DNA of 46,192 nucleotides from Verrucomicrobiota bacterium (GCA_003219695.1 QHQA01000056.1:1-46192); one strand, 5' to 3'; positions 17,593 through 26,519 are shown, numbered from the stretch's first letter. The notes: generated by a model not told the origin, from the letters alone. Translations and numbers: made by a program.

Positions 17593-19638
17593 ATGCGCTG
17601 GTGGAAAAAATTGCTCTGGGTTGGCATCTCCGCGTTGGGTGTGTGGGCGTTGGCGGTTCTGGCGCTCTCCCGCGGCGAACAAATCAGCGCGCTCTGGATT
17701 ATCCTGGCTGGATTGTGCGCGTTGTCCATCAGCTATCGTTTTTACAGCAAATGGCTGGCAACGAAGGTGCTCGTGCTCAATGAAGAGCGAGCTACTCCGG
17801 CGGTCCTGCAAAACGACAGCAAAGATTACGTCCCAACTAATCGCTGGATGGTTTTCGGGCATCACTTTGCGGCGATCGCTGGTCCGGGACCATTAGTCGG
17901 TCCGGTGCTGGCAGCGCAGTTTGGGTTCCTACCCGGGACACTCTGGATTCTGATCGGTGCGACGCTCGGCGGAGGCGTGCACGATATGGTTGTTCTGTTC
18001 GCCTCGATTCGGCGTGGCGGGAAAACGCTCGGCCAAATGGTGAAGGACGAAATCGGGCGCGGCGTAGGTTTGCTCGCTCTCATCAGCGTGCTGGCCATCA
18101 TGATTATCTTGCTTGCTGTTCTCGCACTGGTGGTGGTGCAGGCCCTGGCGCAAAGTCCGTGGGGGGTTTTCACCATCGCGGTTACAATTCCGCTGGCGTT
18201 GATCATGGGAGTCGGATTGCGCACGGGAAAAGTGAGCGTTGCCGCGATTACGATTTTCGGGTTGCTGGGTCTGGCGTTTGGCGTGTGGGGTGGACAATTT
18301 CTCGGGCACTTTCCTGCGATTGAAGCGTGGTTCCGCCACGACCAGAAATGGATCGCCTGGGCAATTATGATTTACGGACTGGCTGCGTCTGTGTTGCCGG
18401 TGTGGATGCTGCTCACGCCGCGCGATTATCTCAGCACATTCCTGAAGCTTGGCACAGTCGCCATGCTCGCGCTGGCAGTCGTGCTGATCCATCCAACGTT
18501 GCAAATGCCGGCGATTACAAAATTCATCGACGGCACCGGTCTGGTTTTTGCGGGTCCGGTTTTCCCCTTTGTCTGCATCACAATCGCCTGCGGTGCGGTC
18601 TCAGGTTTTCATTCGCTCATTGCTTCGGGCACGACGCCGAAAATGATTCGACGCGAATCACGAATACGGAGCATCGGTTACGGGGCGATGGTGACCGAAA
18701 TGATCGTCGCGTTGATGGCTATGATCGCAGCATGCGTGCTGAGCCCAGGCGAATACTTTGCCATCAACACAAAAGGCACACCCACGGAAGTCGTCGCAAA
18801 AGTTTCCGCCGCGGGTTTTCCAGTGACGGAAAAAGAGATGCAGACACTCGCGACCAATCTCGGCGAATCCACCATGTTTAACCGCGCAGGGGGCGCGCCG
18901 ACGTTTGCAGTCGGCATGGCGCACATGTTTGCGCGAGTCTCCGCAAAGCCGACCGCGTTGGCGCTGTGGTATCACTTCGCCATCATGTTCGAGGCGTTAT
19001 TCATTCTGACAACGATTGATGCGGGGACGCGTGTGGGACGATTTTTACTTCAGGACGTGCTGGGGCATCTTTGGCGACCGCTGGGAAACACCCGGTCCTG
19101 GACCGCGAATTTTTTCTCGAGCCTGTTGCTGGTCGCGGCGTGGGGCTGGTTTTTGTATGAAGGCGTGATTGATCCGCTTGGTGGCATCAATTCACTTTGG
19201 CCGCTGTTTGGACTCGCCAATCAATTGCTGTCAGTCGTCGCACTTTGCCTCGGCACAACGCTCTTGATCAAGATGCACAAAAGCAAATATGTGTTCGTGA
19301 CGCTCGTGCCGCTTTGCTTCATGTGCGCCGTCACTTTTTCAGCCGGCTATCTCAAAGTTTTTTCGCCTGATCCGAGACTTGGTTTTTTAAGCGGCTCGCG
19401 CTCGCTGTTGCGTGAGGCATCTGCAATGAGCGATCCAGCCAAGGCCGCCGACTTGGCACGACAGGCCGGCGTGTGGCGATTCGATGCGCTGGTTGCCGTT
19501 TTCTTTCTCGTGCTCGTGCTCGCGATCGTGCTCGGTTCCGCACGACAATGGTGGCAGCTAATTCGCGGAACAAGGCGTGTGGTTCTGCATGAAAACGAAT
19601 TCGTGCCGATCACCGCCGTGCAACTGGCAGAATTTTAG
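17593..19638 (+). CDS. cstA: Carbon starvation protein A family transporter
   Basis: 681 residues with about 16 membrane helices. Signatures: RFYSKWLATKVL, DYVPTNRWMVFGHHFAAIAG then GPGPLVGPVLAAQFGFLPG, GGGVHDMVVLFASIRRGGK, CGAVSGFHSLIASGTTPKM and FEALFILTTIDAGTRVGRFL. Family members import pyruvate or peptides in the inner membrane. Length fits CstA (about 690-700). No paired sensor gene (as with the E. coli BtsS/R system) is adjacent. Confidence 0.94.
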   Translation: MRWWKKLLWVGISALGVWALAVLALSRGEQISALWIILAGLCALSISYRFYSKWLATKVLVLNEERATPAVLQNDSKDYVPTNRWMVFGHHFAAIAGPGPLVGPVLAAQFGFLPGTLWILIGATLGGGVHDMVVLFASIRRGGKTLGQMVKDEIGRGVGLLALISVLAIMIILLAVLALVVVQALAQSPWGVFTIAVTIPLALIMGVGLRTGKVSVAAITIFGLLGLAFGVWGGQFLGHFPAIEAWFRHDQKWIAWAIMIYGLAASVLPVWMLLTPRDYLSTFLKLGTVAMLALAVVLIHPTLQMPAITKFIDGTGLVFAGPVFPFVCITIACGAVSGFHSLIASGTTPKMIRRESRIRSIGYGAMVTEMIVALMAMIAACVLSPGEYFAINTKGTPTEVVAKVSAAGFPVTEKEMQTLATNLGESTMFNRAGGAPTFAVGMAHMFARVSAKPTALALWYHFAIMFEALFILTTIDAGTRVGRFLLQDVLGHLWRPLGNTRSWTANFFSSLLLVAAWGWFLYEGVIDPLGGINSLWPLFGLANQLLSVVALCLGTTLLIKMHKSKYVFVTLVPLCFMCAVTFSAGYLKVFSPDPRLGFLSGSRSLLREASAMSDPAKAADLARQAGVWRFDALVAVFFLVLVLAIVLGSARQWWQLIRGTRRVVLHENEFVPITAVQLAEF

Positions 19639-19680
19639 CGTGGATCTTCTAGCGGACTTGATTTTCGCGCGGCCTTTTGG

Positions 19681-20466
19681 TTGGATCGCCCCGTGCCCGC
19701 CGATGATCAAGTGACGTCTCTGACTGCAGTTGGTCCGGCAGCTGCCGGACAAAATGGCGGGATCGCCTTCACTACAACTCACTGGAGCGTGGTGCTGACG
19801 GCGCAAGGCGAATCACCGGCAGCACGAGAAGCTCTCGAAAAACTTTGCCGCACTTATTGGCGGCCTGTTTATAGCTTCATCAGGCGACAGGGTATCGGAC
19901 CCGAGCAAGCGGAAGATCTTACACAGAGCTTTTTTGCGCTGCTGCTGGAGCGCCGCGATTTCGATGCTGTTCGCAGGGAAAAAGGACGCTTGCGTTCTTA
20001 TCTGCTGACGTCACTGAAACATTTCTTGGCCAGCGAGCATCGTCGCGCGACGACGGCCAAACGAGGCAAAGGCCAACGGCTGGTGCGCTTGGAACAACTG
20101 ACCGCGGCTGAGCGAAGCGAAATGGAACCGGCAGATTCTCTCACCGCTGACCGGCTTTATGAACGTCGCTGGGCTTTGACGCTTATGGAGCAAGTAATGC
20201 GGCGATTAAAGGACGAATACCGCGCCTCGGGGAATGAAGCGTTATTTGATTCGTTGAAACAATTGCTACCCGACGAACCGGGAGCACCGTCACGACCGGA
20301 GATCGCTTCGCAGTTGGGCATGACGGATAATGCGCTTCGGCAAGCATTCCATCGGTTTCGCCACCGTTACCAACTCCTGTTGCGGGAAGAAATCAGTCAC
20401 ACCGTCGCCGTTGCCAGCGATATTGAAGATGAGCTGCGTCACTTAATCGCTGTCTTGCGAGCGTAA
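19681..20466 (+). CDS. ECF-type RNA polymerase sigma factor (kinase-associated type)
   Basis: 261 residues, longest start TTG 19681, alternative GTG 19693. The start of region 2 is TTHWSVVLTAQ...LCRTYWRPVYSFIRRQG, then EQAEDLTQSFFALLLERRDF and GRLRSYLLTSLKHFL. Region 4 is RPEIASQLGMTDNALRQAFH followed by RFRHRYQLLLREE. This long WRPVY-type ECF factor is the kind found beside Ser/Thr kinases in Planctomycetes and Verrucomicrobia, and a kinase gene does follow at 21181. The two are separated by a repeat-flanked GxxExxY cassette. Confidence 0.88.
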   Translation: MDRPVPADDQVTSLTAVGPAAAGQNGGIAFTTTHWSVVLTAQGESPAAREALEKLCRTYWRPVYSFIRRQGIGPEQAEDLTQSFFALLLERRDFDAVRREKGRLRSYLLTSLKHFLASEHRRATTAKRGKGQRLVRLEQLTAAERSEMEPADSLTADRLYERRWALTLMEQVMRRLKDEYRASGNEALFDSLKQLLPDEPGAPSRPEIASQLGMTDNALRQAFHRFRHRYQLLLREEISHTVAVASDIEDELRHLIAVLRA

Positions 20467-20467
20467 A

Positions 20468-20669
20468 GACACGAATTACACGAATTGTCACCAACTTCAT
20501 GAGGCATAGACACGAATTCCACGAATTATCACGAAATTTATGAGGCTTGAAACTCTTGGATCAATTGGTGTGAATTGGCGAGATTCATGTCTCCAATAGT
20601 GTGCATTGGTGAAATTCGTGTCTCGATTAGTTTGAATTAGTGAAATTCGTGCCTCGATGGATGTAATTT
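20468..20669. repeat. Left repeat cluster of the GxxExxY cassette: two 41-nt and four 31-nt tandem units
   Basis: Two direct 41-nt units start GACACGAATTACACGAATT (20468) and GACACGAATTCCACGAATT (20509), each with a late ATGAGG. They are followed by four head-to-tail 31-nt units (20546-20669) in the opposite sense, with consensus near GTGAAATTCGTGTCTC and TTGAATT; the first is the most diverged. The next partial unit starts at 20670 and supplies the GTG start of the GxxExxY gene. No unique spacers, so not a CRISPR. Confidence 0.85.
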
Positions 20670-21044
20670 GTGTCTGAACTGCTTTACAAGGAAGAAATTT
20701 TCCAACTGGCGGGTATTTGCATGGAAATCCATCGCGAGTTGGGAAAGGGCCACGATGAAGTGATCTACAAGGACGCTCTCGTTGTTGAACTGACTCGTGC
20801 GGGAATTCCGTTTTCGCGCGAGAAAAATTACGAAATCACATACAAAGGAGTTATCCTGCCTCACTATTACTACGCGGACTTCGTTGTCTGGGATAAGATT
20901 CTCTTTGAAGCCAAAGCCGTCGAAAAACTGACCGATTCGCACCTCAAATAAGTGTTGAACTATCTCGCTGCCTCGAAACTTCGCGTCGGTCTATTAGTCA
21001 ACTTTGGCGGCGATGTGTTGGAATGGAAACGGGTCATTTTATAG
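20670..21044 (+). pseudogene. GxxExxY family protein (PD-(D/E)XK nuclease-like), interrupted by one TAA
   Basis: From GTG 20670 the frame gives SELLYKEEIFQLAGICMEIH, then LGKGHDEVIY (Gly27-x-x-Glu30-x-x-Tyr33) and HYYYADFVVWDKILFEAKAV, with the D...ExK signature of PD-(D/E)XK nucleases. A TAA at 20949-20951 follows SHLK; the same frame then continues VLNYLAASKLRVGLLVNFGG and ends at TAG 21042. In the family a Gln normally fills the position before VLNYL, so CAA to TAA is a one-base change. Total length (124 codons) is that of the intact family. The role of GxxExxY proteins is unknown. Flanked on both sides by related repeats. Confidence 0.82.
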
Positions 21045-21078
21045 GGAGTAATTGATGTCTGAAGAGTCACCAGCTTCG

Positions 21079-21103
21079 TGTGAATTCGTGAAATTCGTGT
21101 CTC
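21079..21103. repeat. Right-hand repeat of the GxxExxY cassette
   Basis: TGTGAATTCGTGAAATTCG followed by TGTCTC matches the 31-nt unit consensus of the left cluster in the same orientation. It lies between the GxxExxY gene and the kinase gene. Confidence 0.8.
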
Positions 21104-21180
21104 ATAAATACAGACAAGCGTAACGTATGATAGAATTCCGCGCAGTACAAGATGAGGAGCGCGCGGGCGACTTTCACATC

Positions 21181-24045
21181 ATGAGTAGCGCACCCAGGGT
21201 TTGTCGAAAGTGCGGATCGGAAATCTTTGCCGACGCACCCGAAGGCCTTTGTACCGCTTGCCTGTTTGAGACGGGGCTTGATCTGTTCACGGACAATCCT
21301 GTAGCCGAGGTCGACTTGTCCGCCGTAGCCTCGGCGAAGGCGGATGACCCCGGCCCGCTAGGCGAGCCACTTTCAGAGAGGAGAAAGAAATCGGATCGCG
21401 CAAAGGTGTTTGCCGACTTCGGTGACTATGAATTGTTAGAAGAGATCGGCCGTGGCGGTCAAGGTGTGGTCTATCGCGCCCGGCAGAAAAGTCTGAACCG
21501 CACTGTCGCTCTCAAAGTGATCGGGTTGGGCCATTGGGCTAGCGACGCACATTTGAAGCGCTTTCGCCGTGAAGCGGAGGCCGCCGCCAGGCTTGATCAT
21601 TCCGGCATCGTTCCCGTCTACGAAGTCGGCGAACGCGATGGCTCCTGCTATTTCAGCATGAAGCTCGTCGAAGGCGGCCAGCTCGACGAGGTGGCTAAGC
21701 GCGAGCCAATGCCAACCCGCCGCGCCGTCGAACTAATCGCCAAGGTAGCGCGCATTGCTCATTACGCTCACGAGCACCGCATTCTTCATCGCGACATTAA
21801 ACCGGGAAACATTCTGCTCGATGCGAAAGGCGAACCGCACCTTACCGACTTCGGCTTGGCGCGCCTGGTCGAAACGGAAAGCACGGTCACGCGCACTCTC
21901 GAACTGTTAGGGACCCCCAGTTACATGGCGCCTGAACAAGCCGTGGGAAATAACGACGCCGTAAGTAGCGCTACAGATGTTTATGGAATCGGCGCAGTGC
22001 TTTATCAACTGCTGACCGGCCATCCGCCTTTTGCCGGAGGAACAACGTACGAAACGATCAAGCTACTTCTTGACACTGAGGCGCGACAACCGCGCCTGTG
22101 GAATCCAAAGATCGATCGCGATGTGTCAACGATCTGCTTGAAGTGTCTCGAGAAAGATCCAAAGCGCCGCTATTCTTCGGCGCTCGCGCTTGCCGAAGAC
22201 CTTGAACGCTGGCTAAAGCATGAACCAATTCTTGCCCGGCGTACCGGGCCATTGATGCGCGGAGTAAAATGGGTGCGCCGCAATCCTACAACTGGGCTTT
22301 TGGCCGCGTCTTTAATCGCCCTCGCGGCAGCCGCCGGCTGGATCATTTCGAAGAGTGATATGATTCAGAAGCCCGCAACGACAGGAATCGCGGTGCTGCC
22401 ATTCGAAAATCTGAGCGATGAAAAAGAGAACGCATTTTTCGCCGACGGCGTGCAGGACGATATTTTGACCAAGCTCGCAAAAATCGCCGACCTGAAAGTG
22501 ATCAGCCGCAGCAGCGTGATGCAATATCGCGGTAAACAAGATGTGCGCCAAATCGGCAATGCACTGCGTGTGTCACACGTGCTGGAAGGGACGGTGCGAC
22601 GTTCTGGCGGCAAGCTGCACGTAAATGCACAGTTAGTGGATGCTCGTAGCGATGTTGGCATCTGGGCGGAGGAATACGATCGGGATTTGAATGATGTGTT
22701 CGCAATTGAAACGGAAGTCGCACAATCAATCGTCGATCGACTTAGAGCCAGGCTTTCAGCTCGTGAAAAGCTAGCCATACAGGAGCGACCGACAAACGAT
22801 CTTGTGGCCTATGACCTTTACGTCCGCGCTATGCCGTTGATCGAGGAGGCAGGGATCACAAATAATGAGAAGACTCTTCTCCAAGCGGTCGACTTGCTTG
22901 ATCAAGCGGTCAGTCGCGATCCCACTTTTCTTCTCGCATATTGCTGGTTGGCTCGGGCGCACGACACGTTTTACAACACGCAAGTTGATCATACGCCCAG
23001 CCGTTTGGCGTTGGCGAAGTTGGCAATAGATTCCGCCTTTCGCCTGAAACCGGACTCGGGCGAGGCGCACGTTGCTCTGGCTGTGCACCGCTATTGGGGC
23101 TACTTCGATTACGACGGCGCCCGCGCCGAACTTGGCATTGCCCGGCGCACTTCGCCTAACAACCCACAAGTTTTTGAAGTGACCGGATTGATTGACCGCC
23201 GGCAGGGTCGCTGGTCTGAGGCCGTGCACAACCTGGAGCGAGCGAGTGAACTGGACCCACGAAACGTTTTTTTGGTCGTGAATCTTGTAGGGACTTACTT
23301 CCGATCGCGTGCTTACGAACAAACTGGTAAGGCTTTGGATCGTGCGATCGCGCTCAAACCGAACGATGGCCGGCCGCATTACGGTCTGAGAATAGTCCGC
23401 TACGGCGACCTCGAAATGCATTCACGAGGCGATACCCGACCTTGGCGCGCGGTGCTTGAAAAGATTCTGGCCGATGATCCCGCCTCCGCAGAGGATCAAA
23501 GCGTGAAGCAGGAGCGCTTTCAACTTGCTCTGTTCGAGCGTGATTTTGTCGCCGCTGGTCGTTTCGCGACGGTACTTCCGCAAGACGATCCTCTTGACGA
23601 TGGATTCAGCCGTGACTTTTGGCTAGGCGTAGTGGCTCGTATGAAAGGAGACCTGCCTACGGCCAGCGCCGCATTTAATGCCGCGCGTACAGAGAAGGAA
23701 GCAGCGGTCCGCGCACGGCCTGATGATGCGTCTCTGACTTCTAGTTTGGGCGTCATCGACGCCGCACTTGGGCGGAAAGAAGACGCGCTGCGTGAAGGGC
23801 GGCGGGCGGTCGAGCTCTTGCCCATCGCAAAAGACACTTTAGATGCTCCGCCGCTTGTATCCAACCTGGCGTGGATTTATGCCTGGACCGGCGAACGCGA
23901 CCTGGCGATCGAGCAACTCGCGATAGTCGCGAAAATCCCGTGCGGTCCAACGTACGGCGAGCTGCGTCTGGATCCTAAGTGGGACTCTCTCCGCGGCGAT
24001 CCGCGCTTCGAGAAAATCGTCGCCTCACTCGCGCCGAAAGGGTAG
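21181..24045 (+). CDS. Membrane Ser/Thr protein kinase with zinc-ribbon N-terminus, TolB-like domain and TPRs
   Basis: 954 residues from ATG 21181 (MSSAPRVCRKCGSEIF). Domains in order: a C4 ribbon (Cys8, 11, 24, 27); Hanks-type kinase ~80-350 with GRGGQGVVYRA, VALKVI, HRDIKPGNILLD (~200), DFGLAR (~222) and MAPEQA; one membrane helix ~375-392; an extracytoplasmic TolB N-terminal/FlgO-like domain ~400-530 (GIAVLPFENLSDEKENAFFA, EGTVRRSGGKLHVNAQLVDA); then TPR repeats ~590-940. Such kinases probably sense an outside signal and control the neighbouring ECF sigma factor. The TAG stop is the beginning of a GTAGCGCA repeat. Confidence 0.92.
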   Translation: MSSAPRVCRKCGSEIFADAPEGLCTACLFETGLDLFTDNPVAEVDLSAVASAKADDPGPLGEPLSERRKKSDRAKVFADFGDYELLEEIGRGGQGVVYRARQKSLNRTVALKVIGLGHWASDAHLKRFRREAEAAARLDHSGIVPVYEVGERDGSCYFSMKLVEGGQLDEVAKREPMPTRRAVELIAKVARIAHYAHEHRILHRDIKPGNILLDAKGEPHLTDFGLARLVETESTVTRTLELLGTPSYMAPEQAVGNNDAVSSATDVYGIGAVLYQLLTGHPPFAGGTTYETIKLLLDTEARQPRLWNPKIDRDVSTICLKCLEKDPKRRYSSALALAEDLERWLKHEPILARRTGPLMRGVKWVRRNPTTGLLAASLIALAAAAGWIISKSDMIQKPATTGIAVLPFENLSDEKENAFFADGVQDDILTKLAKIADLKVISRSSVMQYRGKQDVRQIGNALRVSHVLEGTVRRSGGKLHVNAQLVDARSDVGIWAEEYDRDLNDVFAIETEVAQSIVDRLRARLSAREKLAIQERPTNDLVAYDLYVRAMPLIEEAGITNNEKTLLQAVDLLDQAVSRDPTFLLAYCWLARAHDTFYNTQVDHTPSRLALAKLAIDSAFRLKPDSGEAHVALAVHRYWGYFDYDGARAELGIARRTSPNNPQVFEVTGLIDRRQGRWSEAVHNLERASELDPRNVFLVVNLVGTYFRSRAYEQTGKALDRAIALKPNDGRPHYGLRIVRYGDLEMHSRGDTRPWRAVLEKILADDPASAEDQSVKQERFQLALFERDFVAAGRFATVLPQDDPLDDGFSRDFWLGVVARMKGDLPTASAAFNAARTEKEAAVRARPDDASLTSSLGVIDAALGRKEDALREGRRAVELLPIAKDTLDAPPLVSNLAWIYAWTGERDLAIEQLAIVAKIPCGPTYGELRLDPKWDSLRGDPRFEKIVASLAPKG

Positions 24046-24180
24046 CGCACTGCTTGCCCGCCGTGAGCGGGCGTCTCGTCCGCCATAGGACGGATTCGCT
24101 GTGGCGAACGTGCTGTCGAAGGCATCCCCGCGTTCGCGAACTTTTCTGGTTCGCCCGCAAATTACGCGAATGGACGCGAA
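24042..24180. repeat. Repeat remnants between kinase and HEPN genes
   Basis: Begins with GTAGCGCACTGC at the kinase stop, includes GCCCGCCGTGAGCGGGC and CGGATTCGCTGTGGCGAACG (motif also at 5373-5417 and 32338-32376). No gene is seen. It separates the convergent kinase and HEPN/MNT genes. Confidence 0.5.
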
Positions 24181-24554
24181 TCAATTAAAACTGGAAAGCT
24201 TTTCCTTACATGCGGCGATGCTACGTTGCGCCGCTTCCACAGCGCGGAGGGAATCCTTTTTCCTGACATGAGCCCCGCCGCCGTAGTCGCTGATCTCGCG
24301 TAAATCCATAAGAAAATCATAGTCTCTACCCAACTCGGCAGGCCAATCGCCCGTCTTGATCAAGTGCTTGTGCAAAGCACCACGCAACGCCGAATATTTG
24401 TTGAAGCTTTGACCACGCAAGGCGAAGACCGCCGTTAAGGCATGGAACGCTGCATAATAGGCCCGCGAAGTGGCCGATTCAGGATCGCTCTCGATGAGCA
24501 TGACCGCAGTCTTGATTGCGCACGTTGCCATTCGCTGCGAGCAAACTCCTTCAC
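24181..24554 (-). pseudogene. HEPN domain protein of a MNT/HEPN pair, probably frameshifted near its start
   Basis: The open part (ATG 24531 to 24181, 116 residues) holds a HEPN domain: ESATSRAYYAAFHALTAVFA, a candidate RNase-type R...H site in ALRGALHKHLIK, and DLREISDYGGGAH. A better start is GTG 24554, which overlaps the MNT stop as GTGA and reads MKEFARSEWQRA in another frame. One missing base after about 24515-24520 would join it to AIKTAVMLIESDPES in the HEPN frame and restore the usual N-terminus. Either the gene is damaged, or it is translated from the internal ATG, which has an AAGGAG about 13 nt upstream. HEPN proteins of such pairs are often RNase toxins. Confidence 0.72.
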
Positions 24555-24865
24555 CCAGCGACGCCCTCGCGATGCACTTGCTGGTACAACGGGCAATTCA
24601 ATGATTCGTACTGCTGCGCGTCCACCGGCTTGGCGCTGATGCGTCGTCCCACTTTCAAAGCAACGGGATAGAGCGCTTCCAAACAGCGCGAGATCTCATC
24701 CCCAATATCAGCGACCCGGTCCAGTAACACGAGCACGTCAATGTCGCTGTCGGTTCGCGATTCGCCGTGTGCTTCTGAGCCATACAATAATACGCCACGC
24801 AGCCGCCGGCCGTAAACGGCTTCCAATGCCGAGCGCATTGTCTTCAACAGCGAACCCCTTTCCAT
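24551..24865 (-). CDS. MNT-type nucleotidyltransferase (minimal nucleotidyltransferase)
   Basis: 104 residues from ATG 24865 (MERGSLLKTMRSALEAVYGR); ATG 24880 is another option and the longer frame to 25000 is not family-like. The nucleotidyltransferase signature is LYGSEAHGESRTDSDIDVLV: GS followed by DxD, with the third acidic residue expected near the strand PVALKVGRRISAKPVDA. Known MNT antitoxins AMPylate their HEPN partner. The stop overlaps the likely GTG start of the HEPN gene (GTGA), the classic order for this toxin-antitoxin class. Confidence 0.82.
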   Translation of the reverse strand: MERGSLLKTMRSALEAVYGRRLRGVLLYGSEAHGESRTDSDIDVLVLLDRVADIGDEISRCLEALYPVALKVGRRISAKPVDAQQYESLNCPLYQQVHREGVAG

Positions 24866-25157
24866 GCCTGATACTAACATGCAGGGTCGCTCTTTGCCAG
24901 CCTGTCTCAACGCGCGTCCCCAGGTGGAACGCCAATTATTCGCACCCGTCTGGCGCGCCCCCGCGACTGGCGAAGGCAGGTCATCCCTTAAACCCTTCAA
25001 CGGTTTAACGCTTCAACGATTTTAACGCGGCGAAGCCAACTTTCCGCGTAACAGCCAGCGGAATCTCGCGCAGTACATCAGTGAACGGTCAGAACTGACC
25101 CCGAAAGCCTTCGGGGCCAAAGACGGCCGAAACAATCAACCAAAGGAAAAAATAAAA
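24866..25157. other. Spacer with short repeats and a hairpin
   Basis: Holds CTTCAACGGTTTAACGCTTC near 24997, a motif also present at 33380-33415, 33530-33556 and 35238-35262, and a CCCCGAA-AGCC-TTCGGGG hairpin at 25099-25116 that could end or regulate transcription ahead of the secreted protein. AAAGGAAA just before ATG 25158 is its likely ribosome binding site. No gene is supported. Confidence 0.5.
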
Positions 25158-25640
25158 ATGAAAAAATTAAGCATTACATTCGGAACAATCCTGCTGGTGC
25201 TTGGCTGCATTGCGCTTTCGCCGGCGGTGAAAGCAGACCCGCCAATCGCAGGTTTATGGCATGAGTTTTATACCAGTGATTTCGGTCCGCCGTTTGAAAC
25301 CTACACGCAATGGCACAGTGACGGACTGGAAATCGAAACCCCAAATTTTCTAAATGGGGTGTGCATGGGGACTTGGAAACAGATAGCAATCAGGACTGCC
25401 CAGCTCTTCCACGTGGGATGGACCCCCGGTGGTATCCCACCCGCTCCTACGAGCGTACGGTTCGAGTTGAGGGAACTAAACACGGTCAGCGTCGACCGCA
25501 ATAGTTTCGACGGCACTTATGATCAGAAGTTCTTCGACGCGGATGGAAATCTCGTCTTCGAGGACATGGGTACGATCCATGCAACCCGTCTCTCTGTAGA
25601 TCAATTTGTCGATCAACCAAACGCCGCCGCAATTAGATGA
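25158..25640 (+). CDS. Secreted conserved hypothetical protein
   Basis: 160 residues with a clear signal peptide (MKKLSITFGTILLVLGCIAL, cleavage probably after VKA-DPP). The mature part shows GLWHEFYTSDFGPPFETYTQ, WHSDGLEIETPNFLNGVCMG, TWKQIAIRTAQLFHVGWTPG and a beta-rich C-terminus (SVRFELRELNTVSVDRNSFD, GTYDQKFFDADGNLVFE). I recall this as a widespread family of small exported soil-bacterial proteins without a known function; the fold may be lipocalin-like. No partner is evident. Confidence 0.75.
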   Translation: MKKLSITFGTILLVLGCIALSPAVKADPPIAGLWHEFYTSDFGPPFETYTQWHSDGLEIETPNFLNGVCMGTWKQIAIRTAQLFHVGWTPGGIPPAPTSVRFELRELNTVSVDRNSFDGTYDQKFFDADGNLVFEDMGTIHATRLSVDQFVDQPNAAAIR

Positions 25641-25730
25641 TCCATGTGAGAGCGTCTTCGGTTGTATGGAAACACGCCGGAGAGGCTCTCGGTATTCGAT
25701 CAAGCGCATTGCCAAGCTCAGTGCGCTTGA

Positions 25731-26519
25731 TTAGCCGTATAAATCCTCGCGGCGATGGCCTAACGACTGTACCCGCTTGCGAACCGAGTCTACAAGCTCT
25801 TGAGACAAGTCGGCGTGAATCAGTTCTTCGCGATCTGCAGAGGCGGCAGCAATCACAATCCCGCGCGGGTCGATGATGGCGGAGCTGCCGCAAAACCACA
25901 ACTCATCGTCTTTCCCGACACGATTCGACCCAATCACATAAGCTTGGTTTTCGATTGCGCGTGCCTGCGTAAGGACACTCCAATGTTCGACCCGAGGGAA
26001 TGGCCACGCGGAAGAAATCACGAACGCGGCGACGTTCTGCTCGGTCGCAAGTTTTCGGTACATTTCTGGGAAACGGAGATCGTAGCAGATGCTGAAGCCA
26101 AAGCGCAGGTCGCCGATTGCAAAGCTCGCGAACGCATCGCCTGGAGCAAAGCACGTTTGCTCTTCTACTGGTGCGACCGCATAGAGATGAGTCTTGCGAT
26201 ACTTCGCAACAATCTCGCCCGCGGCATCGACAAGAACTTGGGAATTGTAGATTGACGATCCGTCTCGCTCGGACACGCCGCTGACGATGGCAATGGAAAG
26301 TTTCGTCGCGATCTCTTGGATTCCAGGAACGAATCCGCTCGTCCACGATGCAGCATGCGTCCGAATTACCGGCATCGAGTAGCCGGTGTCAGTCATCTCC
26401 GGGAAAACGATCAGCTCGGCGCCCGTCTCTTTGGCTTGGCGAGAGAAGTCGCGAACCTTGGACAGATTCGCCTCAGGATCACCGAGCGAACACGAGATCT
26501 GAGCGACTGCAATTTTCAT
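25731..26519 (-). CDS. Carbon-nitrogen hydrolase (nitrilase superfamily, omega-amidase-like)
   Basis: 262 residues starting MKIAVAQISCSLGDPEANLS. The Glu-Lys-Cys catalytic triad is visible: ELIVFPEMTDTGYS, AKYRKTHLYAV and GFSICYDLRFPEMYRKLA. Further family features are ARAIENQAYVIGSNRVG and SAIIDPRGIVIA. Likely hydrolyses an amide such as a 2-oxo-acid omega-amide or deaminated glutathione in the cytosol. Single gene, with a 90-bp inverted repeat upstream. Confidence 0.9.
   Translation of the reverse strand: MKIAVAQISCSLGDPEANLSKVRDFSRQAKETGAELIVFPEMTDTGYSMPVIRTHAASWTSGFVPGIQEIATKLSIAIVSGVSERDGSSIYNSQVLVDAAGEIVAKYRKTHLYAVAPVEEQTCFAPGDAFASFAIGDLRFGFSICYDLRFPEMYRKLATEQNVAAFVISSAWPFPRVEHWSVLTQARAIENQAYVIGSNRVGKDDELWFCGSSAIIDPRGIVIAAASADREELIHADLSQELVDSVRKRVQSLGHRREDLYG

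Noticed and set aside
20546-20669. Regular 31-nt tandem repeats suggested a CRISPR array
   Set aside because: Units are head to tail with no unique spacers, and no cas genes are near.
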